DNA of 64,000 bases from Trichopria drosophilae (taxonomy: Eukaryota > Arthropoda > Insecta > Hymenoptera > Diapriidae). A program made the position numbers and the translations under genes. The notes beneath the pieces are model-generated. The model had not been told where the DNA came from. It did no database searches and saw nothing but the letters and a program-made list of their open reading frames with translations. This document shows positions 27,201 through 34,554 of the stretch, piece by piece. The stretch lies in the NCBI GenBank assembly GCA_030407085.1, contig CM059587.1, positions 98,203,001 through 98,267,000 of the forward strand, read 5' to 3'. How positions within the stretch are numbered: the stretch's first letter is position 1; each line of letters starts with the position of its first letter.

Positions 27201-30200
27201 ATTTCGAATGCGTTGAGTTTTTTCCATAGTAACAAAAGAATCAAGTCCAGGCATAGTAGCATAGTACTCTGAAACAATTAAATTCCCAATAATTTCCAAT
27301 CGTATTTCACATCATGATGTAAATATCAACTAAATAAGAATTTCTTGGTGAAATGGACAGAATTAAATAAACTATTGACGTTTCGACCATTTATTGTAGC
27401 TCTCTTCAAAATTATCTACAAAAAGGTATAAAATTTCGGAAAAATATAATATAATACAAAATAAAACATCAAATTCCATTAAAAATACAACCAATAATAA
27501 AAATGTAAATAAAATCGAGATAATAAACATTTACAGAATACCAATGAATAAAAACCATAAGCATTTTTTTAAAACTGTCTTTTAAAAATAAAAATTATCG
27601 AAATTAAACATTTTTTTGTATAAAATAGTAGTTTTCGATACAAGTGCGTATGCGTAAAGAACTTTACACATACACACGTGTGCCGAAATATTGTTTACGT
27701 ACGGCATTTCCGTACGTAAAGTATAATCGAGTGCGTAAAGTTTACTTTACGCACCGAAAAGACGTACATAAAATATATTTTTGACGAGTGACAAAAAATA
27801 AAAACGAGAAAGGTTGAAAGAGCATTGCAATTTTAAAAAATGTTTAAAGAAATAAAAATTATCAAAATGAAACATTTTTTTGTATAAAAAATATATTTTT
27901 CACGAGTGACAAAAAATAAAAAATTTCTTTGTTCTTTGTTTTAAACATTTTAAAACAAAACCGTCTTTTAAAAATAAAAATTATTGAAATTAAACTTTTT
28001 GTATAAAAAAATTTTTTTTATTTTTGTTTTAAAAATGTTAAAACTTTTAAAACAAAGAACAAACAAAGAAATTTTTTATTTTTTATTTTTTGTCACTCAT
28101 CAAAAATATATTTTTTATACAAAAAAAAGTTTAATTTCGATAATTTTTATTTCTTTAAACATTTTTTAAAATTGCAATGCTCTTTTGACCTTTCTCATTT
28201 TTATTTTTTTATTTTTTATCATCAAAAATATATTTTTTATACAAAAAAATGTTTAATTTCAATAATTTTTATTTTTAAAGGACGGTTTTGTTTAAAAATT
28301 TTTAAAACAAAGAAATTTTGTTATTTTTTGTCACTCATCAAAAATATATTTTTTATACAAAAAAAAGTTTAATTTCGATAATTTTTATTTCTTTAAACAT
28401 TTTTTAAAATTGCAATGCTCTTTTGACCTTTCTCATTTTTATTTTTTTATTTTTTATCATCAAAAATATATTTTTTATACAAAAAAATGTTTAATTTCAA
28501 TAATTTTTATTTTTAAAGGACGGTTTTGTTTAAAAATTTTTAAAACAAAGAAATTTTGTTATTTTTTGTCACTCATCAAAAATATATTTTTTATACAAAA
28601 AAAAGTTTAATTTCGATAATTTTTATTTCTTTAAACATTTTTTAAAATTGCAATGCTCTTTTGACCTTTCTCGTTTTTATTTTTTGTCACTCATCAAAAA
28701 TATATTTTTTATACAAAAAAATTATCGCTTTTGCAGAATAATTGAAGTTATCATGAATTTAATATTATAGAACCACTTATTTTTTTGACGCATCATACCA
28801 TATTCTAGTCATATATATGTATACGAATAATTCCGCGATACTTTTATTATTTAGGAAACTGAATATAAACTTGATAAATAATAATTAATAATTATTTTAA
28901 TATTGGAATAAAAATCCCTGGAGTTTCTTCGGTGTGACGGTCCAATAAAATAAAAAGGAACAAATCTTTCCAAAAAGACGTTTCGGCTACATGATGTGTG
29001 CCTTCTTCAGTTTAATATACTATAAAGATTTGTATAACAAATTAAAAATACAAAAATATAACTATATAACGAAAAAATAAAAAAATTACTTACAATAACA
29101 GCAGTTGTTAGAAATTTAACAAAAAAATTCATAGAAAATCATTTTTAACCTTTGTGAGTGAGAGCGTACGGAAAAATCTATAAGGTAACTTATGATGATT
29201 TTAGAAACTAAAAGCAGTTAAAAAAATTATTTTAAAAACTTTATAGCCAACTTACGGAAACCAACAAGAACAAATTTTTCTAAAAACGGTGCATGATTGA
29301 TGGAATAACGTTTTGTTGGTGTCACTCACAAACGTTTTACAGTGTAACGAAATGTCACTAACTCAGTGTAAGAAATTTAACAACTAGGCAATTTAAAGTC
29401 GATGTTGTATGTGTGCATATATTTTCAATATACACATACATAATGTGAATGAAAAACAAACTTTCCATTTAAATTTCATACAAAGGACTCGGTAATCTCT
29501 TATGTTAACTAGAGATTATGAAAGCAAAACATTATAAATATCTGGAAAAAATGAATTCTCAAAACGTTGATCAACTGAATTCTTACATTTTTTAATAAAA
29601 AAATTTTCTATATCTCTTCTTTTATATGTATTTATAAACTTGATAAATTTGGTATTCTGGATGAACAAATAAATTTTTGCGGTCTTATTTAAAAAAGCTC
29701 ATTTGTTTCTCAGAAAGACAAGAAATATAGGGCAGTTTCTTACAAGAACCTTTAGAAATAATATTTCACAAAATAAAATTACATTTTGGGGGGTAATGAG
29801 GAATATGGAAATGTGGGTAATTACCGACTCATAATACAATGAAATTAATACCATATAACACGTGTATTGTTTTCGGAAAGTAGCATAAAGATACATTTAT
29901 CAACATATACAAAAAATCAAATTCATTATTTCTAAAGATTCTTGTAAATGACTGTCCTATATATTTTGAATACGGTATTTTGCATTATTCATTCGGAAAT
30001 TCTTCCTCAAACAAAGCTATTGTGCGATATCTTCCTACATCCGATTTATATAAAACAACTTTTTTTGTTCTTTTATAATACAAACATTTTTGCTCAGTTT
30101 CGTAAATATTAAAAGTATCGCAGAATAGAATGTCTGTGATAACTTCAATTATTCTGCAACGGAGATAATTCTAGTCTTCTATTTGTTAGCATCCTTATTT

Positions 30201-31402
30201 CGTATTTTATATTGCGTGAAATATTTTTCCATGAAATCAGTCTGTTATTTATATATTCATATAAATGTATATTTTCACTATTTTTCGAAAACAATACACG
30301 AGTTCTAAAGTGATGCTTTCAATGTATTGCGAGTCTGTAATTATGTATTTTTTCATATTCATCATTACCCCAAAAAATGCAATAATGCAGTAAATTCCAT
30401 ATGATAGGAACATTTTTAAAAACATTTCTTTGCAATATTTAAATTATAAAACTTTAAACAATTCTTTTTTAATTTTTCTCAAAAGGGGAAAAGGTCGAGC
30501 ATACTTCAAAATGGTATAAGAATAGTATATTACAGAATTTAAAAGAAAATCTTTTCTTACCGCTGACTGTTAATTGGATTGATTAAATGGAAGGAAGGAC
30601 CCAAAAATCATAATTTAATTCATATAAAAATTCTTCGCATTCGACTTTTTAAATGTTTACAGGAATTCGCTGCGGGGTTATCTGACGTTTAAAAGTTGAT
30701 ATATATATGGCAATAAGAATGTGAATTTTAATAATTTATTGTATAAAAACCAAAGCCCATTAGATAAAACGCTGAAACACGTATATTTTTATTTTCGCCC
30801 TAGAATACGTACAAAAATTGCCGTTAAAAATCGTGACCCCCCGACGGTGGGTTCCCCGTGTTAGTCATAATATTGGTACACGATACGCACATTACGTTTA
30901 AGAGTAGCTAAAGAATTTAATAAAGGGTCGAAACGTCAATCATTTATTTAATTCCGTCCATTTCACCAAGAAATTTTTATTTCGTTGATATTTTCATTCG
31001 AATAGACAAGCAATAAAACCACTCGTATTAATCATGAATTAACTAACGAAAACTTACCTTCTTCGCCTGCTGCAATTTTCACAAGTTCGCCAGATTTAGC
31101 AAAATTCGACTTGTCGTAAAGCGTATCTGCTTTCTTAGCAAGGAACTGTTGCAATTTCAATCTTTTTCCTCTATCGCTGAAACTGTAATCACGCATTTTA
31201 GTAACATCGACTGCTTTAAACGATGACAATTTTTTTTTTACCTGAGGGTTTTTTGTCGTTGTTGGTAAATATCAAAACTTGGATCCTTGAGATTAAGCAT
31301 GATAAGTTCATTCTCGTTGCGTTCGCTTTCCCAAACTTTTTGAAGCTGTTGGCCATGATAGTTGAAGGCTTGCGCAACAAGGCGCGGATCCATTCCGTCC
31401 AT
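1932..31402 (-). CDS. TTC14: TTC14 homolog (S1 domain, TPR, RS/RGG tail), complete, 12 coding exons
   Basis: Joined exons on the minus strand: 31402-31242, 31182-31058, 27268-27192, 27121-26999, 20031-19817, 18131-17991, 15043-14852, 14792-14081, 12831-12527, 9933-9782, 9646-9523, 3288-1932. All introns are GT-AG, all phases match, and the total is 3,684 nt or 1,227 aa plus stop. The order matches TTC14: N-terminal motif with NYHGQQL and SERNEN (vertebrate TTC14 has NCHGSSL and SEQQDN here); S1-like domain about residues 122-205 ([17 protein letters not shown]); [15 protein letters not shown]; TPRs about 298-415 ([19 protein letters not shown]). Then come a Ser-rich block, a Lys/Glu-rich block (583-683), and an RS, Asn/Gly/Arg-rich tail (776-1227). 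The TTC14 function is poorly known; the domains suggest a nuclear RNA-associated or splicing-linked protein, which is inference. The tail is longer than in vertebrate TTC14. Introns hold most of the mobile DNA in this window. Identity is from recognised motifs, not a search. Confidence 0.93.
3678..4877. mobile_element. 1.2-kb TIR element with TA target sites
   Basis: Inverted ends TGGGCATTGTTCTAGAAC and its complement at 4860-4877, about 33 bp of terminal similarity. Each end is flanked by TA. No transposase frame is visible, so it is non-autonomous. TA duplication fits the Tc1/mariner/IS630 group. It lies in TTC14 intron 11. Confidence 0.65.
4878..5507. other. AT-rich intron sequence
   Basis: TTC14 intron 11. 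I see no gene. A 15-base word at 5419-5433 recurs at 6203-6217, on the far side of the foldback element. Confidence 0.5.
5508..6208. mobile_element. Near-perfect 0.7-kb foldback element
   Basis: Left arm about 5508-5844 and right arm about 5867-6208 are inverted copies of each other with only a few differences, separated by a loop of about 22 nt. Each arm carries the motif AACGTTTCGGCTC...CTTCAG (complement CTGAAGA...GCCGAAACGTT). The 15-base direct repeat CATTCTCATGTAGAT lies at 5419-5433 and 6203-6217 and may be a target-site duplication enclosing a slightly larger insertion. No coding capacity. Such high arm identity suggests a recent origin or gene-conversion maintenance. Confidence 0.8.
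6315..6490. repeat. Imperfect inverted repeat
   Basis: The stretch around 6355-6407 (CTTAGCAGATTTTCTC and on to CAAGGAAATAAA) is mirrored by 6441-6487. This gives a hairpin of roughly 45 bp per arm centred near 6420. A diverged third copy starts near 6605. Confidence 0.6.
6491..8370. other. Intron sequence with a weak tandem duplication
   Basis: Two diverged copies of a block of about 180 bp start near 6935 and 7085 (both hold GGGTTGTT, CGTCGA and CTACAAAATAAAT-like words). Nothing else is recognised, and no coding region is supported. Confidence 0.45.
8371..9461. mobile_element. TTAA-type element, left end missing
   Basis: The right end GCGTTAATGGG is followed by TTAA (9462-9465) and matches the right end of the complete element at 40834-42034. 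Internal sequence is also shared, including the ATTGGGAATT block near both sides. The terminal 170 bp or so on the left is missing. It contains a run of about 20 C residues near 8835. TTAA target and CCC/GGG tips are piggyBac-like. No transposase frame. Confidence 0.65.
9523..9646 (-). CDS. TTC14: TTC14 coding exon 11
   Basis: Follows a 135-nt intron. Encodes [20 protein letters not shown], then [20 protein letters not shown]. Donor GTAAAT at 9522; phase 2, completed by the first base of exon 12. Confidence 0.88.
9782..9933 (-). CDS. TTC14: TTC14 coding exon 10
   Basis: Encodes [20 protein letters not shown], then [20 protein letters not shown], then [10 protein letters not shown]. The exon's own first bases read GTATGTAG right after the AG acceptor, so a donor-like site is rebuilt at the junction. 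Donor GTATTG at 9781, phase 1. Confidence 0.88.
10071..12141. mobile_element. TTAA-flanked non-autonomous element, 2.07 kb
   Basis: Left end CCCATCGAGTCCC after TTAA (10067-10070); right end GGGACTTAATGGG before TTAA (12142-12145). The subterminal 80 bp are inverted repeats of each other (TTACGTTTGAC...AAACTTTG). It has no transposase ORF. The interior holds a copy of the dispersed repeat found at 1-540, and a nested TA-flanked element at 11386-11856. It sits in TTC14 intron 9. Confidence 0.75.
11386..11856. mobile_element. Nested TIR element with TA target sites
   Basis: Inverted ends CGATTTTTTTT, then AACAAAATGGCGGCCAAAAA, and the complement at 11812-11856, flanked by TA (11384-11385 and 11857-11858). 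It lies inside the TTAA element and is absent from the related copy at the left edge of the window. The TIRs are about 50 bp. Confidence 0.65.
12527..12831 (-). CDS. TTC14: TTC14 coding exon 9 (Lys/Glu-rich)
   Basis: Starts [20 protein letters not shown], repeating the VRKFL motif that ends exon 8. It then has a highly charged lysine-rich helix and [20 protein letters not shown]. Ends in phase 2 before GTATGT at 12526. Confidence 0.9.
12965..13960. repeat. Tandem array, unit about 120-150 bp, eight copies
   Basis: The block AAATTCAAAATGGCGGATCC, then a gap and GGTCGCTGATTACGAAT, recurs starting near 12978, 13130, 13283, 13425, 13545, 13668, 13789 and 13909. Copies vary in length and drift in sequence, and later copies carry CCAAGATGGCCGAC. 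Several frames are open on both strands, but this follows from the repeat and is not evidence for a protein. A related fragment lies near 48140-48210. It fills most of TTC14 intron 8. Confidence 0.8.
14081..14792 (-). CDS. TTC14: TTC14 coding exon 8 (TPRs and Ser-rich block)
   Basis: A 59-nt intron separates it from exon 7. It continues the TPRs ([48 protein letters not shown]), then a KR-rich and polyserine stretch, and ends [20 protein letters not shown] plus K. Donor GTAAGG at 14080, phase 0. Confidence 0.93.
14852..15043 (-). CDS. TTC14: TTC14 coding exon 7 (first TPR)
   Basis: Acceptor AATTTAG ends at 15044; the phase forces this choice over the neighbouring AGs. It encodes [20 protein letters not shown], then [20 protein letters not shown], a TPR helix pair, and ends LVARGAL in phase 2. 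Donor GTGAGT at 14851. Confidence 0.92.
15105..17756. mobile_element. TTAA-flanked non-autonomous element, 2.65 kb
   Basis: Ends CCCATTAACGTCAAG and CTTGACGTTAATGGG, flanked by TTAA at 15101-15104 and 17757-17760. About 330-400 bp at each end are inverted repeats. The interior (about 15480-17400) is a palindromic, internally repeated block whose units carry words such as GACCAATTCCAAGACATTTT and AAGTCTACAGTTTTCAAG, in both orientations. No transposase. Same family as 56348-57337. Sits in TTC14 intron 6. Confidence 0.8.
17991..18131 (-). CDS. TTC14: TTC14 coding exon 6
   Basis: Encodes [20 protein letters not shown] and [19 protein letters not shown]. The SYE..M..S.GF..P pattern is shared with vertebrate TTC14 just before the TPR region. 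Donor GTAAGA at 17990. Confidence 0.9.
18132..19816. other. TTC14 intron 5, no feature recognised
   Basis: This intron is less AT-rich than its neighbours and has T-runs near 18240, 18760 and 19495. I found no ORF, terminal repeat or RNA gene in it. Confidence 0.5.
19817..20031 (-). CDS. TTC14: TTC14 coding exon 5 (S1 domain, second half)
   Basis: Acceptor TTAACAG ends at 20032. It encodes [20 protein letters not shown], then [20 protein letters not shown], completing the S1-like fold, and ends [13 protein letters not shown]. The donor GTAGGT at 19816 leaves phase 2. Confidence 0.9.
20298..21189 (+). pseudogene. Reverse transcriptase C-terminal fragment (non-LTR, jockey-like)
   Basis: An open frame of nearly 300 codons runs to TAG at 21187-21189. 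It starts in the RT palm just before the catalytic [10 protein letters not shown] motif, then has the thumb-region pattern ([53 protein letters not shown]), as in jockey/CR1-group elements. The N-terminal endonuclease and most of the RT are missing because of 5' truncation, so the fragment cannot be functional. The frame itself has no internal stops, suggesting a fairly recent insertion. The clade is not certain from this fragment. Confidence 0.8.
20298..21485 (+). mobile_element. 5'-truncated non-LTR retrotransposon copy
   Basis: The insert begins inside the reverse transcriptase catalytic region and ends with AATAAA followed by a (TTCTA)n tail at about 21463-21488. The flanks are recognisable because a related uninterrupted sequence exists at 21812-21960. 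Left flank ...TTGTGTATTTT (to 20297) and right flank TATGATGTTCGTGGG (from 21486) are contiguous there. No target-site duplication is seen. It lies in TTC14 intron 4, in the opposite orientation to the gene. Confidence 0.75.
21708..23828. mobile_element. TIR element with GTAAA/TTTAC-rich subterminal repeats
   Basis: The left tip CACTGTAAAAAATGGTAATG is mirrored by the right tip ending ATTTTTTACAGTG at 23828. About 250-500 bp inside each end hold many degenerate GTAAA...TTTAC words every 15-30 bases (for example 21720-22230 and 23570-23820). Related ends or fragments lie at 21520, 21865 and about 26430-26455. No transposase recognised. The class is unknown: the tip resembles CACTG ends, but no target duplication longer than GG is visible. 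Confidence 0.5.
22822..22948. mobile_element. 127-bp MITE with TTTATA duplication
   Basis: Ends GGTGCATTCGG and CGAACGCACC-type inverted repeats extend about 40 bp (with ATCGTTCGTT inside). They are flanked by the direct repeat TTTATA at 22816-22821 and 22949-22954. Too short to code. Confidence 0.65.
24593..25259. mobile_element. 667-bp foldback element flanked by TTAA
   Basis: Arms of about 275 bp (24593-24868 and 24985-25259) are inverted copies at roughly 90 percent or better, separated by a loop of about 115 bp. Tips GGTAGCTAGACCCC and GGGGTCTAACTACC; TTAA on both sides (24589-24592 and 25260-25263). A decayed piece of one arm is present near 62440-62610. Confidence 0.75.
25862..26030. 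mobile_element. TTAA-type element, right end only
   Basis: The last 170 bp of the family seen at 40834-42034 and 8371-9461, ending GGCGTTAATGGG, then TTAA at 26031-26034. The rest of the element is absent. Confidence 0.65.
26031..26998. other. TTC14 intron 4, remnant repeats
   Basis: Bases 26310-26480 have the same GTAAATTTAC-rich texture and an ATTTTTTACAGTG tip (about 26430-26455), as in the element at 21708-23828. This is probably a fragment of the same family. The rest is plain AT-rich sequence, with no gene. Confidence 0.45.
26999..27121 (-). CDS. TTC14: TTC14 coding exon 4 (S1 domain, first half)
   Basis: A 70-nt intron precedes it. It encodes [19 protein letters not shown] and then a hydrophobic strand, VPDLGVK at the end. 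This is the first part of the S1-like OB fold. Donor GTCAGA at 26998 is non-optimal. Phase 0 at both ends. Confidence 0.9.
27192..27268 (-). CDS. TTC14: TTC14 coding exon 3
   Basis: Acceptor GTTTCAG ends at 27269. The exon encodes [20 protein letters not shown] and then IRNFLE. The vertebrate protein has a similar Met-Pro-Pro-Leu segment just before its S1 domain. It ends in phase 0 before GTATGT at 27191. Confidence 0.9.
27322..30992. mobile_element. 3.7-kb segment bounded by 67-bp inverted ends
   Basis: 27322-27388 and 30925-30992 are inverted copies (shared words AATATCAAC, TTTCTTGGTGAAATGGACAG and TTGACGTTTCGACC, with small differences). They enclose nearly all of TTC14 intron 2. Inside are a 238-bp tandem repeat (28080-28720), a second GACGTTTCGGC...CTTCTTCAG motif (28977-29010), and an inverted pair at about 29690-29960 and 30100-30420. 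No reverse transcriptase or transposase frame was found. Terminal copies with this motif recall Penelope-like elements, but that is inference. Confidence 0.5.
28080..28720. repeat. Tandem duplication, 238-bp unit, nearly identical copies
   Basis: The same sequence restarts at about 28094, 28332 and 28570 (CACTCATCAAAAATATATTT). Identical 66-codon frames occur exactly 238 bases apart (28172 and 28410). Inverted, diverged pieces of the same block lie at 27820-28080. The sequence is very AT-rich, and the open frames look like by-products. Confidence 0.85.
31058..31182 (-). CDS. TTC14: TTC14 coding exon 2
   Basis: Acceptor GATTACAG ends at 31183. The first base completes a Ser codon, then [19 protein letters not shown], matching the TTC14 segment with a KKAD motif. 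It ends with a single G before a consensus donor GTAAGT at 31057. Confidence 0.9.
31242..31402 (-). CDS. TTC14: TTC14 coding exon 1
   Basis: The ATG at 31402-31400 is followed nine bases later by a second in-frame ATG. The first is chosen because homology to the TTC14 N-terminus begins at once ([20 protein letters not shown]). The exon ends in phase 2 at AG before GTAAAA (31241). The next exon must start at 31182: the apparent frame just downstream of the donor (31229-31183) belongs to a 59-nt intron, not to a frameshift. Confidence 0.9.
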
Positions 31403-31421
31403 TTTTTTAATCGCAGTCTGC
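31403..31421 (-). other. TTC14: TTC14 5' UTR, last part
   Basis: A pyrimidine-rich acceptor GATTTTCAG ends at 31422, leaving 19 bases of leader before the ATG at 31402. This predicts a 5' UTR intron of 331 nt (31752-31422). Confidence 0.5.
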
Positions 31422-31752
31422 CTGAAAATCTACAAAAGCCATCTATTCGCAAAGGATATCGAAAAAAAAAAACGACAAAACGTCCATGAGAGGTCACGAT
31501 TTTATCGAGTCGCTGACGTCGTCGCTAAGGCTGAACATTCCGAGTAGTCGTCGAGTGTGCGTGAAAACTTGCAACGAAATTATTCAATGAGATGAGAAAA
31601 AGAGAGAAAGATTTTAATCCGACATTCTCGATTGCGAGAAATTGGACAACAATGGACGTCTTTCTCTCCCGTTCCTTCTCGAGGCGAAATCGAGCCAAAA
31701 TGGAGACGGCGTTTGCCGAGAATTTACACGTTTCCGCCGTGCAAAAACTTAC

Positions 31753-31900
31753 CTAAATTGTCGGGCAGGCGACTTGAAAAACGCGCGTTACCAAAGGAAC
31801 ACCGACACGTCGCTTTTATTGCTTCTCTGCATTATTTTTTTTGATTTCCGGAAAGACAATTTTTGGAATTAGACAACGACCACTGACTGCGTACTAACTG
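31753..31900 (-). other. TTC14: Predicted 5' UTR exon of TTC14
   Basis: A consensus donor, AG before GTAAGT, lies at 31753/31752 in a locally GC-richer region. The upstream limit is uncertain; a TCAGT initiator-like word on the minus strand near 31885 is a candidate start. No ORF in this exon is supported. Confidence 0.4.
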
Positions 31901-32040
31901 TGAAAACTCTCTATGGCCGCGGCGTGTGGTGTTCTTCGATGGATGCGCGCGCAACGTCCAATGACGAATCGACCCGAGTGTATATACGCCACTTCCGATT
32001 CCGGAATTTATTAAAACATCGGGCGCGAATTAATGTCGAC
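31900..32040 (-). promoter_or_regulatory. TTC14: Putative TTC14 promoter region
   Basis: GC-richer than the surroundings, with CG dinucleotides clustered (about 31915-32025). The element-rich, AT-rich sequence starts again beyond about 32040. No well-spaced TATA box is seen; a TATATAC word near 31980 is about 100 bases from the candidate initiator, too far to be assigned. Confidence 0.4.
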
Positions 32041-32237
32041 TTTTTTTTCTCGGATGTACGGACTGTTGAATAGAGATTACGATCTGGTGCTACGACCGAT
32101 CGAAAATTTGTTAATTATTCAAACTGAATGCGCATCGAACTTACCTTGAAGCTACAACGTAGAACAATGTACCGGGTGAATAATTATTTTTAATCGCAAA
32201 AAATGTAAAATTAATACATACATTTTTATTGTACATT

Positions 32238-34155
32238 TTTTGAGGGGCCCTAAACTTGTCAGTCGATAAAACAGTTTTTAAGTGTACTAAGTCCACTCGG
32301 TTGATAACGACAATTCATAACCTAAAATATTTAAGGGGTTCTAGAATGCGTGGCCGATAAGGTAGGAATTTTGACTAAAAAACGTAAATAAAAGATAACT
32401 GAATAACATTTTTTAAATTCGGGCTCTGTAAGGGCGATTCTAAGCACTATAAACAGTTTCCTAGATAATGCCAAAGATATTAATTCAGAACTGACCGAGA
32501 ATTTTCGGAAGTATGTGATTTTTATTTATTTGTGAAAATTTTGTACATTTTTTTAGAGGGGCCCTAAAGTGGTCAGTCGATAAAGCAGTTTTTTGAGTAT
32601 ACTAGGTCCGCTCGGTTGATAACGACAATTCATAACCTAAAATATTTAAAAGTGTTCTAAAGTGGATTGCCGGAAAAAGAGGTAATTTCACTAAAAAACG
32701 CAAATAAAAGAAAACTGAATAACAGTTTTTAAATTCGGGCTCTGTAGGGGCGATACTAAGCACTATAAACCGTTTCCTAAAAAATACCAAAGATATTAAT
32801 TGAGAACTGACCGAGAATTTTCGGAAGTTTCTGATATTTATTTATTTGTGAAAATTGTGGATCAATTCCCCTGCAAACACAAAAGTAACAGTTATGTAAC
32901 AATTATGCAACATTTATGTAACAAAGTACACGGAGAACAGTTTTCACAGCTCTGGACGGGTAACGTAAAAAAATTCCCCTAGAAGTAACCTGATTATATA
33001 TATGTACATTTTGTGAGAGGGGCCCTAAAGTGGTCAGTCGATAAAGCAGATTTTTTAGTGTACTAAGTCCGCTCGGTTGATAACGACAATTCATAACCTA
33101 AAATATTTAAGGGGTTCTAGAATGCGTGGCCGATAAGGTTGGAATTTTGACTAAAAAACGTAAATAAAAGATAACTGAATAACAGTTTTTAAATTCGGGC
33201 TCTGTAAGGGCGATTCTAAGCACTATAAACAGTTTCCTAGAAAATGCCAAAGATAATAATTCAGAACTGACCGAGAATTTTCGGAAGTATGTGATTTTTA
33301 TTTATTTGCGAAAATTCTCGGTCAATTCACCTGCAAACACAAAAGTAACAGTTATGTAACAACTATGTAACATTTATGTAACAATGTAATCATTACGTAA
33401 ATATTACATAACTGTTCAAAACAAAAGTTTGTAAAACTCTAAAAAAAAACAGAAGTTTTATTCTTACCCAACGTTTCGATATGTGGGTCCCCCTCAGGGG
33501 CATCGGACACGAGTAACCGATCGTAATGTACTAAACATATGTCACCAATTCGGAATTTGTAAACACAATTCACGGAATTATATGCTAATTAAAATTGGCT
33601 TACAGAGCCAAAATTTAGAAAAATGGCATCAGTCATTTTTTATTTACAATTTTTAGTGAAAATTCCTACTTTCTTGGTCAAGACACTTTAGAACCCCCTT
33701 TACAATTTTGTTGAGGGGCCCTAAAGTGGTCAGTCGATAAAGCAGTTTTTTGAGTATACTAAGTCCGCTCCGTTGATAACAACAATTCATAACCTAAAAT
33801 ATTTAAGGGAATTCTAAAGCGGATCGCCGGAAAAAGAGGTAATTTCACTAAAAAACGCAAATAAAAGAAAACTGAATAACAGTTTTTAAATTCGGACTCT
33901 GTAAAGGCGATTCTATGCACTATAAACAGTTTCCTAGAAAATACAAAAAATATTAATTGAGAACTGACCGAGAATTTTCGGAAGTATGTAAATTTTATTT
34001 ATTTGTGAAAATTCTCGGTTAATTCCCAGCAAACACAAAAGTAACAGTTATGTAACAACTATGCAACGTTTATGTAACAATGTACACGGAGAACAGTTTT
34101 CACAACTCTGGACGGGTAACGTAAAAAAATTCCCCTAGAAGTAACCTGATTATGT
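32238..34155. repeat. Clustered foldback repeats, GGGGCCCTAAA family
   Basis: Units beginning GGGGCCCTAAA start at about 32244, 32558, 33018 and 33714. A unit contains GTCAGTCGATAA, GGTTGATAACGACAATTCAT, TTAAATTCGGGCTCTGTAAG and a palindromic centre ACCGAGAATTTT...AAAATTCTCGGT. Some units then run into an inverted arm (for example 33590-33715). Words GTAACAGTTATGTAAC and their complements cluster at 32885-32930, 33345-33415 and 34030-34080. No coding region is supported; short frames here are repeat by-products. Confidence 0.75.
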
Positions 34156-34158
34156 ATA

Positions 34159-34486
34159 CAGTCCGGCCTCCCTAATTGATAACATGCCGGAACCGGAGGA
34201 GAAGTTGAAACTCCATAATTGATAACGTCCCACCTGTCTCCATATTCAATGCACTTCCCCTCTCTTTACGAACATATCAAATAATGTAGGTTATGTACAC
34301 ATGATGTATACATGTGTGGGTGAACCAATCAATGCCATCAGCCAATAAGGTTTTTCTTCCCTGAAAAGGTTAGACGGTCAGGTGGGGGAACCAGAGTTGC
34401 AATTACGGAGTTTTTGACGTTAACAATTGTGGAGGTTTTTTTGTTTTGATCAGTTATGGAGGTTATCAATTAGGGAGGTCGAGAAC
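34159..34486. mobile_element. pogo/Tigger-like MITE, right end eroded
   Basis: Starts CAGTCCGGCCTCCCTAATTG after TA (34157-34158). The right part has the complement CAATTAGGGAGG, but the final bases diverge. CAG tips and TA target sites are typical of pogo-group Tc1/mariner elements. A flanking block (GAGAACAGTTTTCAC...CTAGAAGTAACCTGATTAT) is present on both sides, at 34088-34155 and 34482-34548, so the site has also been duplicated. Confidence 0.6.
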
Positions 34487-34554
34487 AGTTTCCACGGCTC
34501 TGGACGAGTAACGTCAAAAATTTCCCCTAGAAGTAACCTGATTATATGTATGTA

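Noticed and set aside
31183..31241. Apparent frameshift between TTC14 exon 1 and the next open frame
   Set aside because: Resolved by a 59-nt GT-AG intron using the acceptor at 31184-31183, which restores the phase exactly.
31632..31872. Plus-strand frames of 70-76 codons upstream of TTC14
   Set aside because: They lie over the predicted 5' UTR and promoter; overlapping frames with no family, which is expected in a GC-richer patch.
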